A DNA stretch of 13,454 bases, from positions 1 to 13,454 of the forward strand of contig DIQY01000129.1 in the NCBI GenBank assembly GCA_002424295.1. Direction: 5' to 3'. How positions within the stretch are numbered: the stretch's first letter is position 1; each line of letters starts with the position of its first letter. This stretch comes from Ruminococcaceae bacterium UBA5450 (GTDB lineage: Bacteria > Bacillota > Clostridia > Oscillospirales > Acutalibacteraceae). The notes below the pieces were generated by a model. It worked only from the letters and a program-made list of their open reading frames with translations, did no database searches and was not told where the DNA came from. Positions 1-7,714 of the stretch are shown piece by piece. The position numbers were made by a program, and so were the translations under genes.

Positions 1-138
1 GTCTACATCACCGTTTGTAAATATATAGACGGCCATATGAAAAACTCCCATGGCAACAGCTGCGATGATGATAAGAGATGTAGCAATTTCGAGCAGATGG
101 CTTAGTTTTGAGATAATGGGGCGCATTTTTTCCCGCAT
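1..138 (-). CDS. Partial small membrane protein, N-terminal 46 residues
   Basis: Reading leftward from the ATG at 138-136, the frame is open for all 46 codons to the window edge, so the 3' end is missing. The start is supported by AAAAGGAG about 9 bases upstream on the minus strand (around 148-155). The visible protein has a basic N-terminus (MREKMRP...), then a hydrophobic stretch at about residues 18-42 rich in Ile, Ala and Val, which looks like a first transmembrane helix, and then a polar TNGDVD segment. The layout vaguely recalls the start of PsiE-like small membrane proteins, but 46 residues are too few to assign a family, so function is unknown. It is divergent from the EamA transporter gene. 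A second in-frame ATG four codons in is less well placed relative to the ribosome binding site. Confidence 0.6.
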   Translation of the reverse strand, partial: MREKMRPIISKLSHLLEIATSLIIIAAVAMGVFHMAVYIFTNGDVD

Positions 139-519
139 AAGAAATAACTCCTTTTCAAGTATCTTTTATCATTAGGATTTGCTTTGTGCCGATTGCCGAA
201 GATAAAAATGCAAGCATATTATTTAGATATGCACAAAATTTTCTTCTGATGTTTAAATGAGAAGTACAAAATTATTATAACAGACAGACCGCAGGGGGCG
301 CAAGAATTTTTTCAAAATTTTCAAAAACTGTTATTAAAAAAGAAAATTTATATTATAGAATTATCGACTTGAAAGTATAAAAAATTGCATAAATCAAAAA
401 ACTTTTTTCAAAAATAAAAACTTTTATGAAAAAATACGGTAAAAATCAGAAAAAAATTTGATTTTTTTAAGGAAAGTCTTTTATAATGAAGATATAAATT
501 AAGGAAAGAGAAGCGTTTT
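139..519. other. AT-rich divergent intergenic region
   Basis: This 381-base gap separates two divergent genes and contains no convincing ORF. It is strongly A/T-biased from about 301 on, with long A and T tracts. Its left part holds two inverted repeats that partly exclude each other: TTTGTGC (183-189) with GCACAAA (231-237), and GCATAT (214-219) with ATATGC (227-232). A possible leftward promoter is TTGCGC (303-298) with TATAAT (279-274), an 18-base spacer and a weak -35. It would give the leftward gene a leader of roughly 130 bases containing those repeats. The rightward promoter is listed separately. No known riboswitch class was recognised. Confidence 0.5.
458..487 (+). promoter_or_regulatory. 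Sigma-A-type promoter for the EamA transporter gene
   Basis: A TTGATT -35 element (458-463) is followed after 18 bases by a perfect TATAAT -10 (482-487). The predicted transcription start near 494 lies just before the purine-rich ribosome binding site AAGGAAAGAG (501-510). Assigned by consensus match only. Confidence 0.6.
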
Positions 520-1476
520 TTGTTGAAAAAAGGTTATATTTACATTTTACTGACGACATTAATTTTCAGTTCTATGGAAGTCATTTTAAAAATGACTGGT
601 GGAATTTTTCATCCACTGCAGATTACGGCACTGCGCTTTTTTATCGGCGGGTTGGTGCTGATTCCCTTTGCTGTGCGGATCCTTAGGCAAAATCATATCA
701 CGTTGCAAGGAAAAGACATTTTGTGCTTTGCTGGATTAGGCTTTTTAGGGATGTTCCTTTCTATGAATCTTTATCAGATGGCGGTACAGGAGACAAAGGC
801 ATCTGTTGTGGGAGTACTCTTCAGCAGTAATCCAATCTTTGTGACAATTTTAGCTTTCTTTTTATTGCGTGAACCAATTCGTAAACATCATGTGCTGGCA
901 CTGCTCCTTGATATCATTGGAATTGTTGTTATTATAGACCCGCTTCATAATACCCTAAGCCCTTTGGGAATTGCTTTGAGTCTTGGAGCTCCCCTGCTCT
1001 TCGCATTTTATGGGGTTTTTGGAAAGCGCAGTTGTGCCCGCTTCGGGGGAGTGGTGGTTACCTGCATGAGCTTTTTGCTCGGCAGTGCCGAAATGTTCCT
1101 TATGATGGGCATTACTCATATTCCGGCGGTGGCTCAATCGGCGCAGCAGGCAGGACTAGGAAAGCTTTTTGCAAATGTTCCATTCTTTAGTGGGATTACC
1201 TTGTCTGTTTTGCCGCTGTTCCTTTTTATTTGTATTGTTAATACCGGGATCGGTTTTGCCTGCTATTTTAAAGCCATGGAAATGACAAGTGCCCACGAAA
1301 CTTCACTTGTGTTTTTCTTTAAACCGATTATTGCGCCGCTTTTTGCATTGGCAATTCTCGGAGAAGAGATTCCCCTGTCAATGATGATTGGGATCGTTTT
1401 TATCCTTCTTGGATCACTTTCTTCAATTCTGCCGGCTCTCTTAAATATCAGGAAGAAAGAGCAGGCAGATTCTTAA
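520..1476 (+). CDS. EamA/DMT-family permease
   Basis: This encodes a 318-residue integral membrane protein of the drug/metabolite transporter superfamily. The sequence shows two homologous EamA halves, about residues 5-140 and 152-305, each with roughly five hydrophobic helices. The first half begins with the family-like pattern IFSSMEVILK and ALRFFIGGLVLIPF. The second ends with KPIIAPLFALAILGEEIP, which matches the typical last-helix hairpin of the family. It ends in a short basic cytosolic tail. The family moves amino acids, nucleotide precursors or other small metabolites out of (sometimes into) the cell, but the substrate cannot be read from sequence. The start is a TTG at 520, with a second TTG at 523, preceded by AAGGAAAGAG at 501-510; no ATG is available nearby. 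It appears to be a single-gene transcript with its own promoter. Confidence 0.9.
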   Translation: MLKKGYIYILLTTLIFSSMEVILKMTGGIFHPLQITALRFFIGGLVLIPFAVRILRQNHITLQGKDILCFAGLGFLGMFLSMNLYQMAVQETKASVVGVLFSSNPIFVTILAFFLLREPIRKHHVLALLLDIIGIVVIIDPLHNTLSPLGIALSLGAPLLFAFYGVFGKRSCARFGGVVVTCMSFLLGSAEMFLMMGITHIPAVAQSAQQAGLGKLFANVPFFSGITLSVLPLFLFICIVNTGIGFACYFKAMEMTSAHETSLVFFFKPIIAPLFALAILGEEIPLSMMIGIVFILLGSLSSILPALLNIRKKEQADS

Positions 1477-1566
1477 AATAGCACAAAAAAGCAAAGTGCA
1501 AAATCGTTTAAAAAAGCGAATTGGTACTTTTGCTATTATTCGTAAGGGCCTTTTGTCGCTTTTGCA
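1477..1566 (+). repeat. Interleaved inverted repeats downstream of the EamA gene
   Basis: Just after the transporter stop codon, AATAGCA (1477-1483) is complementary to TGCTATT (1531-1537), and AAAAGCGA (1512-1519) is complementary to TCGCTTTT (1556-1563). TGCAAAA (1498-1504) can alternatively pair with TTTTGCA (1560-1566). The pairings interleave, so they would be mutually exclusive or form a pseudoknot. None is followed by a proper T-run, so this is not a textbook terminator. The rest of the 1477-1766 gap is AT-rich, with another imperfect inverted repeat built from ATTATT units around 1625-1657. No convincing promoter consensus for the next gene was found. Confidence 0.35.
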
Positions 1567-1766
1567 AATAAAGCCAAATTTTGTCGAAATGATTTCAAAA
1601 TAATCACAAAAAGTAACAAAAAAATTATTATTATTCTTACAGAGAACAATAATAATAGCAAATTATAGTATTATGTAAAATAAATATAGGCACTTATGAT
1701 ATTAATTTTATCTAAAATATTCCAATAGAGAATCATCAATTTAAACGAAAGAGAGGCCTTTTTGCA

Positions 1767-3041
1767 ATGAATCAGAATCAGCATCGCCCAATGCGGGCAA
1801 TCATTGCCTTTCTAATTGCGTCGACTATGGCGTTTACCCCTTGCTTGACAGCTTTTGCAGAGGATTCCGGTAACACAACAGATCTGGATACTTTGCGTCA
1901 GCAGCAGCAAACATATGCTGCCCAGAAAGCAGATAATGATTCGAAAATTGCCTCTTTAAAAGAGAATCAGAGTCAGAAAGAAGCGTATCAGCAGACATTA
2001 CTTGATCAAAAACGCGTCGTAGAAGGCCAGATCTCTACCAGTATTTCTCAAATTGATGCATTGGAAAAGCAAATTAAAGACAAAGAGGCTGAGATTTCGG
2101 ACAAGCAGGCGTCGGTCAGCGGAGATATTTCTCTTTTAAAGGAACGTCTTTATGCGCTTTATGTTTCCGGAGAAGCCAGCAATATGGAAATTTTGCTTTC
2201 TTCTCAGAATCTTAACGACCTTTCAGATAAGATCGAAGCACTGCAGATGGTTACAAAGCACGACACGGATTTGATTGACCGGCTAAAAGGAGAACTTTCA
2301 GAGGTTGAAACTGCAAAGCAGACCGTCGAATCGGACAAGCAGGAAGCAACCAATGCCAAAACGGCTTTAGATGAGCGTCAGCAAGAACTAACGCAGCTTT
2401 CGAATGAAACGGGGCAAGCAATTCAGCAGATTAATTCCTCCGCTTCTTCTTTGGAAGATCAAAATGCACAGTTAGCTCAGAAAGAGGCGGAAGCTTCGGC
2501 GGCGATTGATAGCTGGATGGCAAATTATTATGCACAGCATCAAACCCCAACTCAGACGAATAACGACAATACATATGATAATACCAATGATGATAATAAC
2601 AATAATTCCGGCAATCAGGGTAGTTCTTCCAGCAGCGGTCTGATTTGGCCGGCACCCTCCGCTCATACGATTACAACCGGATTCGAATATCGCTGGGGTG
2701 CTTTCCATAACGGCTATGATCTTTCCGGTTCCAATGTCCGTGGAACCAGTATTGTAGCTGCGGCAAGTGGTACGGTAGCTTATGTTTCCTCCGGCTTCGG
2801 AGACGGATACTATGGTTGCAGAGATGGCGGCGGATTTGGAAATTACGTCATTATCGATCACGGAAATGGGCTTTCCACTTTGTATGGTCATATGCAGTCT
2901 GTTTCCGTTAGTGTTGGACAAAGGGTTTCTCAGGGACAGGTAATCGGAACCCTTGGAACAAGCGGCAGCAGTACCGGACCGCATCTGCATTTTACCGTTT
3001 ATAAAAATGGTTCTGCGGTGGATCCCGGAAATTATATTTAA
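1767..3041 (+). CDS. Secreted coiled-coil M23 peptidoglycan hydrolase (PcsB/CwlO-like)
   Basis: The 424-residue product has a Sec signal peptide (basic MNQNQHRPMR, hydrophobic core, likely cleavage after AFA near residue 31). A long Gln/Lys/Glu-rich coiled coil spans about residues 36-250. A low-complexity Asn/Asp/Thr/Ser linker covers about 255-290, and a C-terminal M23 (LytM-type) zinc metallopeptidase domain about 291-424. The zinc ligands are visible as H314, D318 and H408, with H375 and H406 in the catalytic positions (GPHLHF motif), so the enzyme should be active. The architecture matches PcsB/EnvC/CwlO-type cell-separation hydrolases, whose coiled coil is normally held inactive and controlled by FtsEX; this role is inferred. 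No ftsEX lies in the window. The start ATG at 1767 follows AAAGAGAGG (about 1748-1756). A terminator follows, so it is probably monocistronic. Confidence 0.93.
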   Translation: MNQNQHRPMRAIIAFLIASTMAFTPCLTAFAEDSGNTTDLDTLRQQQQTYAAQKADNDSKIASLKENQSQKEAYQQTLLDQKRVVEGQISTSISQIDALEKQIKDKEAEISDKQASVSGDISLLKERLYALYVSGEASNMEILLSSQNLNDLSDKIEALQMVTKHDTDLIDRLKGELSEVETAKQTVESDKQEATNAKTALDERQQELTQLSNETGQAIQQINSSASSLEDQNAQLAQKEAEASAAIDSWMANYYAQHQTPTQTNNDNTYDNTNDDNNNNSGNQGSSSSSGLIWPAPSAHTITTGFEYRWGAFHNGYDLSGSNVRGTSIVAAASGTVAYVSSGFGDGYYGCRDGGGFGNYVIIDHGNGLSTLYGHMQSVSVSVGQRVSQGQVIGTLGTSGSSTGPHLHFTVYKNGSAVDPGNYI

Positions 3042-3054
3042 TCTAATTCGTTTT

Positions 3055-3088
3055 AAAAGGACTGGGCAATTTAGCTCGGCCCTTTTTT
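3055..3088 (+). terminator. Rho-independent terminator after the M23 hydrolase gene
   Basis: Left arm AAAAGGACTGGGC pairs with right arm GCTCGGCCCTTTT through a six-base loop. The stem has one mismatch and two G-U pairs, and the right arm runs into a T6 tract. It begins about 14 bases after the stop codon. Confidence 0.8.
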
Positions 3089-3131
3089 GAATTTTATCGG
3101 CGTTTTGCATCTTTCCATATCACGAAAATCA

Positions 3132-3140
3132 TGGTATAAT
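3132..3140 (+). promoter_or_regulatory. Extended -10 promoter for the lipoprotein/two-component operon
   Basis: TGGTATAAT forms an extended -10 (TGN plus a perfect TATAAT at 3135-3140). The upstream -35 region is poor (CTTTCC at 3111-3116 with an 18-base spacer), which is common for extended -10 promoters. It lies between the preceding terminator and the lipoprotein start, and predicts a leader of about 40 bases. Confidence 0.6.
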
Positions 3141-3185
3141 TTTAAAGACCAAATTGATCAAATTTGAATGAAGGGAGATCGGAGT

Positions 3186-4529
3186 ATGAAAAAACGAATT
3201 GCTATTTTAGCCGTTTCCCTTTGCTTTTTACTTTCTGGTTGTTCTTTTCCGGCGCTGGACCCTCAGAATTTGATGACACCGCCGCGCCCAACAGGAGAAC
3301 GGGCGCAAATTCATGACCTTTTGACGCAAGAGGCAGGCTCCAATGTTACCTTGAGATATCCCGGAGCAGGCAATTATCGATCGGCCATTTTGCTTCATAA
3401 TATTTTTGGGGATAGCAGTGAAGAAGCAATGGCATTTTATAAAACTCCTTCCGATACAAATGATGGAAGCAAGGCTATTTCTGGAACAAATCTGCTTTTT
3501 ATGACGGAGAAAGACGGCAAATGGGAATTGGCCGGAAAATTTCAGAATACAGCTTCTCAGGTTGACCGTGTGTGCTTTGGCGATTTGGACGGCGATGGAA
3601 TAGATGAGGCCATTGTCGGCTGGGGCGACAGTACGGCGGGCCTAAGTAATTTGACCGTTTATTCTGGGAAAAGCGAAAAGATCACAGAAGAAAAATTGAA
3701 CCAGACTTATAATGAATTGGTTGTTCAGGATTTTGATGGAGATGGCATTGATGAACTGATGACCATTTCAATGAATCCGCATCAGCCGATTGTTGCTTCT
3801 TTGTTTCGATTAAAAGATGGTGCAATGCAGATGATGGATAGTATAAAGCTGGATTCCAGCGTTTCTGCAATTACGAATGTGATTACCGGAGAGATCAGTG
3901 CAGGACAAAAGGGCGTGATTTTGGACGGGACCATGAGTAACAATATGATCACCGAGATTCTTTACTGGGATGCAAAGAATCAGTGCTTGATGGCTCCGCT
4001 TTACGAGACAAATACAATGAAAAACTCGGCACTGCGCAGTGTTACCGTTTCAAGTCAGGATGTCGATGGGGATGGCTTGCCGGAGGTTCCATTTGTCAGT
4101 TTGCTGCCAGCCTATGCGGGACAGAGCTCTGATGATGTAGGCAATTTGATTTCCTGGCAGAAATATGATAGCTCCAAAGGGGTTTTCACACAGGCGCAGC
4201 TGATGGTTCGAAACTCGAGGGATGGGTATTCTTTTTCTCTACCGGATTCATGGAGTAAAAACGTAACGACAGAGAGAACCTATGATAGAAGTCTCACTTT
4301 TTATGAACTAGATCGGCAGAAGGAAAATTCTCTGGGAGATGCACTTTTAACGATTCGGGCTTTTTCACAGGCGGATTGGGACAATCAGAATGGAACACAA
4401 GGATATACCCAATTCCAAAAGAATGGAGATCTGGTATTGGCAGTGACTTGTCCGCAAACACAGTCATCTCTGCGGATTCCTGTTTCAGAAGCTTTGGGAC
4501 GAATGAAGCTTTTGGACAATGGCGGTTGA
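3186..4529 (+). CDS. Lipoprotein with three FG-GAP/VCBS-like calcium loops
   Basis: Taking ATG 3186 gives 447 residues; the upstream in-frame ATG at 3168 is rejected because AAGGGAGA (3171-3178) is then a well-spaced ribosome binding site. The N-terminus is a lipoprotein signal (MKKR, hydrophobic core, LSGC lipobox with Cys19), so the protein should be anchored outside the membrane. Three calcium-loop-like motifs are visible: DLDGDGIDEA at about residue 133, DFDGDGIDEL at about 182 and DVDGDGLPEV at about 292. They resemble FG-GAP/VCBS beta-propeller repeats. The C-terminal part, beginning DGYSFSLPDSW (around residue 349), looks like a PsbP/Mog1-like fold, but this is only an impression. It precedes the response regulator by 30 bases, so it is probably a sensory or accessory partner of that two-component system, or a target encoded with it. 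No specific function is established. Confidence 0.85.
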   Translation: MKKRIAILAVSLCFLLSGCSFPALDPQNLMTPPRPTGERAQIHDLLTQEAGSNVTLRYPGAGNYRSAILLHNIFGDSSEEAMAFYKTPSDTNDGSKAISGTNLLFMTEKDGKWELAGKFQNTASQVDRVCFGDLDGDGIDEAIVGWGDSTAGLSNLTVYSGKSEKITEEKLNQTYNELVVQDFDGDGIDELMTISMNPHQPIVASLFRLKDGAMQMMDSIKLDSSVSAITNVITGEISAGQKGVILDGTMSNNMITEILYWDAKNQCLMAPLYETNTMKNSALRSVTVSSQDVDGDGLPEVPFVSLLPAYAGQSSDDVGNLISWQKYDSSKGVFTQAQLMVRNSRDGYSFSLPDSWSKNVTTERTYDRSLTFYELDRQKENSLGDALLTIRAFSQADWDNQNGTQGYTQFQKNGDLVLAVTCPQTQSSLRIPVSEALGRMKLLDNGG

Positions 4530-4559
4530 AAACGGAGAGATGATATTGGAGGAATTAGT

Positions 4560-5264
4560 ATGAAAAGAATTTTGGTAGCCGAAGATGAACAGGCAATCCG
4601 CGAGTTTGTTGTCATCAATCTCAAACGCGCCGGATACGAAGTATGCGAAGCTGAAAACGGAGACCAGGCATTAGAAGTTTACCAGCAGAACGACGGGGAT
4701 TTTGACGTTGCGGTTTTGGATATTATGATGCCGGGAGATCACGATGGACTTTCTGTCTGTAAAGAACTGCGCAAATCGAATGGAACGATTGGTATTATTC
4801 TTCTTACTGCGCGCACGCAGGAGATGGATAAGGTCAGTGGATTAATGATGGGAGCAGACGATTATGTAACGAAGCCCTTTTCTCCCAGCGAGCTGGTGGC
4901 TAGAGTAGATGCAATTTATCGCAGGGTGGCATTGGCAAAAAATCGGACGGAAGAAAATTTCAAGGAAGAACTGCATTCCGGAGAATTCGCACTGAATCTG
5001 CGCAGCCGTACCCTGTTAAAAGGACAGCGCCCGATTGAGCTGACACAGGTGGAATTTCAGATCATGGAGTTCTTTTTCAGCCATCCGCAGGAAGCACTGG
5101 ATCGCTCTGAAATTTTGAAACATGTCTGGGGAGAAGCCTATTACGGAGAAGAAAAAATTGTCGATGTAAATATCCGGCGCCTTCGTATGAAGGTAGAAGA
5201 TGAACCAAGTAATCCGAAACATATTATAACGGTCTGGGGCTTAGGATATAAATGGGAAGCCTAA
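4560..5264 (+). CDS. OmpR/PhoB-family response regulator
   Basis: This is a 234-residue DNA-binding response regulator. The N-terminal receiver (about 1-120) keeps every key residue: acidic pair E8/D9, phosphoacceptor D54 in LDIMMPG, switch T83 and K105 in TKPF. The C-terminal winged-helix domain (about 138-232) shows the OmpR/PhoB pattern: LTQVEFQIMEFFFSHPQ, then RSEILKHVWGE, VDVNIRRLRMKVE and a final VWGLGYKWE. The ATG at 4560 is preceded by TTGGAGGAA, a strong ribosome binding site. It is the second gene of the operon, between the lipoprotein and its cognate kinase (20-base gap). Target promoters are unknown; the operon itself and cell-envelope genes such as the upstream M23 hydrolase are candidates by position only. 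Confidence 0.95.
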   Translation: MKRILVAEDEQAIREFVVINLKRAGYEVCEAENGDQALEVYQQNDGDFDVAVLDIMMPGDHDGLSVCKELRKSNGTIGIILLTARTQEMDKVSGLMMGADDYVTKPFSPSELVARVDAIYRRVALAKNRTEENFKEELHSGEFALNLRSRTLLKGQRPIELTQVEFQIMEFFFSHPQEALDRSEILKHVWGEAYYGEEKIVDVNIRRLRMKVEDEPSNPKHIITVWGLGYKWEA

Positions 5265-5284
5265 AGATTTGATTCGAGAAAGAG

Positions 5285-6763
5285 ATGCGCTCAGTGAAGA
5301 AGAAAAACGCTTTCAGCAATAATGCGAACGGAATTGCGCGCAGATGGATTCTGAACAGCTTAGGCATCATTGTATTGATCTTTGTGGCGTTTATTATTAT
5401 CTTGTCGATGGGAGTGCGCAGTTATATCTATAACAGCATTCAAACGACGCTGGATGGACGCAGCGGAGAATTGACCAATGTATTTGCTGATTATGGCAGA
5501 CGCTCTGCAGAAGAGTTCAGTACAGCTGCACGTAAATATGTAGAGAATTTTCCCGAAAAAGAGAATATGGAATTGATGGTCCTTAATTCTAACGGAAAGA
5601 TCATTATTACGAGTGTTGGATTTGCGCCGGATCAAAAACAGCCGATGCCGGATTATGATTCGGCACTGAACGATCCAAACGGATATGGCACTTGGACGGG
5701 TTCGCTTTCCAGCGGGGAAAAGATTTTGACGGTTACCCGTGTAATGCATAATGATGATGGAAACACGGTAGGCGCAATCCGTTATGTAGTGTCTTTGGAA
5801 AATGCTGACCGACAAGTCTTTTTAATGATCTGTGTTCTGGTCTTAATTGGACTTGTAATTATCTGCTTTGTAGTGATTTCCAGTTCCTATTTTATGCAGT
5901 CGATTTTGGAACCGATTCGGGAAATCAGCGCTACGGCAAAAAGAATCGCACAAGGTGATTTTAAAGCTAGAATTACTGCTCCTCATGAGGAAGATGAGTT
6001 AGGGCAGCTTTGCGAAACCATCAACGATATGGCACAGGAACTAGGAACTTCGGAACGGCTCAAAAATGATTTTATTTCTTCTGTTTCTCACGAATTGAGA
6101 ACGCCTTTGACAGCCATTCAGGGATGGGCAGAGACGCTGCAAAGCGGCGGTCTTGATCAAAAATCATTCAATAAAGGCATGGACGTTATCATTCACGAAT
6201 CGGAACGCCTTTCCGGAATGGTGGAGGAATTGCTTGATTTCTCCAGAATGCAGTCCGGCAGAATGACTTTGGTAATGGATAAAATCGATATTTTGGCAGA
6301 ACTTGGCGAAGCCGTTTATATGTTTAGTGAGCGTGCAAAAAACGAACATAAATTTTTGCTGTATGAAGAACCGGAAATGCTTAGTCCCGTTTTGGGAGAT
6401 ATTAATCGTCTGCGCCAGGTGTTTGTCAATGTAATCGACAATGCACTTAAATATACGTCGGAGGGTGGAACGGTAAACATTTCTGCCACCGAAACCGATG
6501 GATTCATTCAGGTGATTATCAGCGATAACGGCTGCGGAATTCCAAAAAAAGATTTGCCGAATGTCAAAAAGAAATTTTATAAGGCAAATCAAACTGTCCG
6601 CGGGAGCGGCATAGGGCTTGCCCTTGCGGATGAAATTATGCGTCTGCATTCCGGCAGCCTGGAGATCGAATCACAGGAGGGGCAGGGAACTGCCGTAACC
6701 ATTACGATTCCAACGCTCCAAAAGTTGGAACGCCATGTGGAAGAAGAAAGGAATCTTTCCTAG
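5285..6763 (+). CDS. Two-TM sensor histidine kinase
   Basis: This 492-residue membrane kinase is the partner of the preceding response regulator. TM1 is at about residues 25-46, an extracytoplasmic domain of about 130 residues follows (its end, VGAIRYVVSLEN, suggests a PAS-like/Cache sensor fold), and TM2 is at about 178-203. A HAMP linker runs to about 258. The dimerisation domain has phosphoacceptor H269 in SHELRTPL. The ATPase domain has an N box (N382, N386), G1 box DNGCGIP at 414-420 and G2 box GSGIG from 440. There is no cytoplasmic PAS domain, unlike typical WalK. ATG 5285 abuts a weak AGAAAGAG (5277-5284). GTG 5294, three codons on, is better spaced from it and could be the true start. 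The stop codon is directly followed by the yqhQ ATG. Confidence 0.95.
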   Translation: MRSVKKKNAFSNNANGIARRWILNSLGIIVLIFVAFIIILSMGVRSYIYNSIQTTLDGRSGELTNVFADYGRRSAEEFSTAARKYVENFPEKENMELMVLNSNGKIIITSVGFAPDQKQPMPDYDSALNDPNGYGTWTGSLSSGEKILTVTRVMHNDDGNTVGAIRYVVSLENADRQVFLMICVLVLIGLVIICFVVISSSYFMQSILEPIREISATAKRIAQGDFKARITAPHEEDELGQLCETINDMAQELGTSERLKNDFISSVSHELRTPLTAIQGWAETLQSGGLDQKSFNKGMDVIIHESERLSGMVEELLDFSRMQSGRMTLVMDKIDILAELGEAVYMFSERAKNEHKFLLYEEPEMLSPVLGDINRLRQVFVNVIDNALKYTSEGGTVNISATETDGFIQVIISDNGCGIPKKDLPNVKKKFYKANQTVRGSGIGLALADEIMRLHSGSLEIESQEGQGTAVTITIPTLQKLERHVEEERNLS

Positions 6764-7714
6764 ATGAATAAAAGAGCAAAACGCTATACTTCGATCGGCG
6801 GAGAAGCTTTGATCGAAGGAATCCTGATGCGCGGCCCCAAAAGAATTGAAGTTTCAGTGCGTACGCCTGATGGAATCATTGACAGCGAAGAACTGCACTA
6901 TCAGCCGCTGCGGCAAAAGTATCCAATTCTAAAAGCACCAATTTTAAGAGGAGTTGCATCTTTTATCGAAAGTATGTCTATGAGCTTTCAGGCGCTCAAT
7001 ATGGCTGCGGATAAATCCGGCATGACGGATATGGAAGAGGAAAGTAAATTTGATCGTTGGCTCGAATCCCATTTCGGAGAGAAAACGAGCAATTTGATCA
7101 TGACGATTGGCATGATTTTAGGATTTGTTTTGGCAATTGTGCTTTTTATCCTTCTACCTTCGGTCCTTTTTAATTTTTTTGAAAAATGGGTAGGAGAAGG
7201 TATCGCTCCATGGAGGAGCCTCTTTGAAGGGATCTTTCGGATTTTGATCTTTTTAATTTATCTGATTTTATGCAGTCACCAAAGTGACATTCATCGGATG
7301 TTTCGTTACCATGGAGCAGAACATAAAACGATTTTTTGCTATGAGCATGGATTGCCGTTAACCGTAGAAAATGTGAGAAAACAAAAGAGGTTTCACCCGC
7401 GCTGCGGTACCAGTTTTATGGTGCTGATGATTTTGGTGGGAATTATAGTCGGCTTCTTCATTCCGTTTACCAATCCATTTTTGCGGACTTTCGTGAAATT
7501 GCTGTGTATTCCGCTTGTGATGGGACTTGGCTTTGAATTGATTCGTCTTTGCGGATTTTATGACAATCTCTTTACCAGAATCGTCGCAGCACCGGGACTT
7601 TGGATGCAGCGCATTACTACGAAAGAGCCGGATGACTCAATGATTGAAGTCGCTATCACGGCAATGAAAGCAGTCATTCCGGGAAACGGTGAAGATATGG
7701 TGGAAGTAAGATGA
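6764..7714 (+). CDS. yqhQ: DUF1385 membrane protein YqhQ
   Basis: The 316-residue product matches the DUF1385 (YqhQ) family. It has the N-terminal signature GGEALIEGILMRGPKRIEV, the conserved histidine-rich block RYHGAEHKTIFCYE (Y182, H183, H187) and the FHPRCGTSF motif. Hydrophobic segments at about 110-140, 153-172, 222-240 and 245-262 indicate a multi-pass membrane protein, with the His/Cys block between membrane segments. The molecular function of the family is not established as far as I know; the invariant His and Cys residues suggest metal binding, which is inference. Its ATG begins immediately after the kinase stop codon, with AAAGGA at 6747-6752 as ribosome binding site. It overlaps prmC by 4 bases, the usual DUF1385-prmC association in Bacillota, so translation of the two is probably coupled. 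Confidence 0.9.
   Translation: MNKRAKRYTSIGGEALIEGILMRGPKRIEVSVRTPDGIIDSEELHYQPLRQKYPILKAPILRGVASFIESMSMSFQALNMAADKSGMTDMEEESKFDRWLESHFGEKTSNLIMTIGMILGFVLAIVLFILLPSVLFNFFEKWVGEGIAPWRSLFEGIFRILIFLIYLILCSHQSDIHRMFRYHGAEHKTIFCYEHGLPLTVENVRKQKRFHPRCGTSFMVLMILVGIIVGFFIPFTNPFLRTFVKLLCIPLVMGLGFELIRLCGFYDNLFTRIVAAPGLWMQRITTKEPDDSMIEVAITAMKAVIPGNGEDMVEVR

Noticed and set aside
152..162. TTTTCAAGTAT, identical to the first 11 bases of the recA-promoter palindrome
   Set aside because: Only a half-site, overlapping the ribosome binding site of the leftward gene on the other strand; AT-rich chance match is likely.
441..466. AAAAATCA / TGATTTTT hairpin followed by T residues
   Set aside because: An almost pure A/T stem with a large loop, overlapping the -35 of the transporter promoter; expected by chance in such A/T-rich DNA.
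2560..2625. AAT/GAT-rich repetitive stretch in the M23 gene
   Set aside because: It encodes the Asn/Asp-rich linker between coiled coil and peptidase; ordinary low complexity, not a DNA repeat element.
2472..3110. Long minus-strand open frame opposite the M23 gene (212 codons)
   Set aside because: It is antisense to a clear M23 domain, has no ribosome binding site and no recognisable motifs; a shadow frame.
3168..3185. Upstream in-frame ATG for the lipoprotein
   Set aside because: It would place six charged residues before the signal peptide and put the purine-rich ribosome binding site inside the gene; ATG 3186 fits better.
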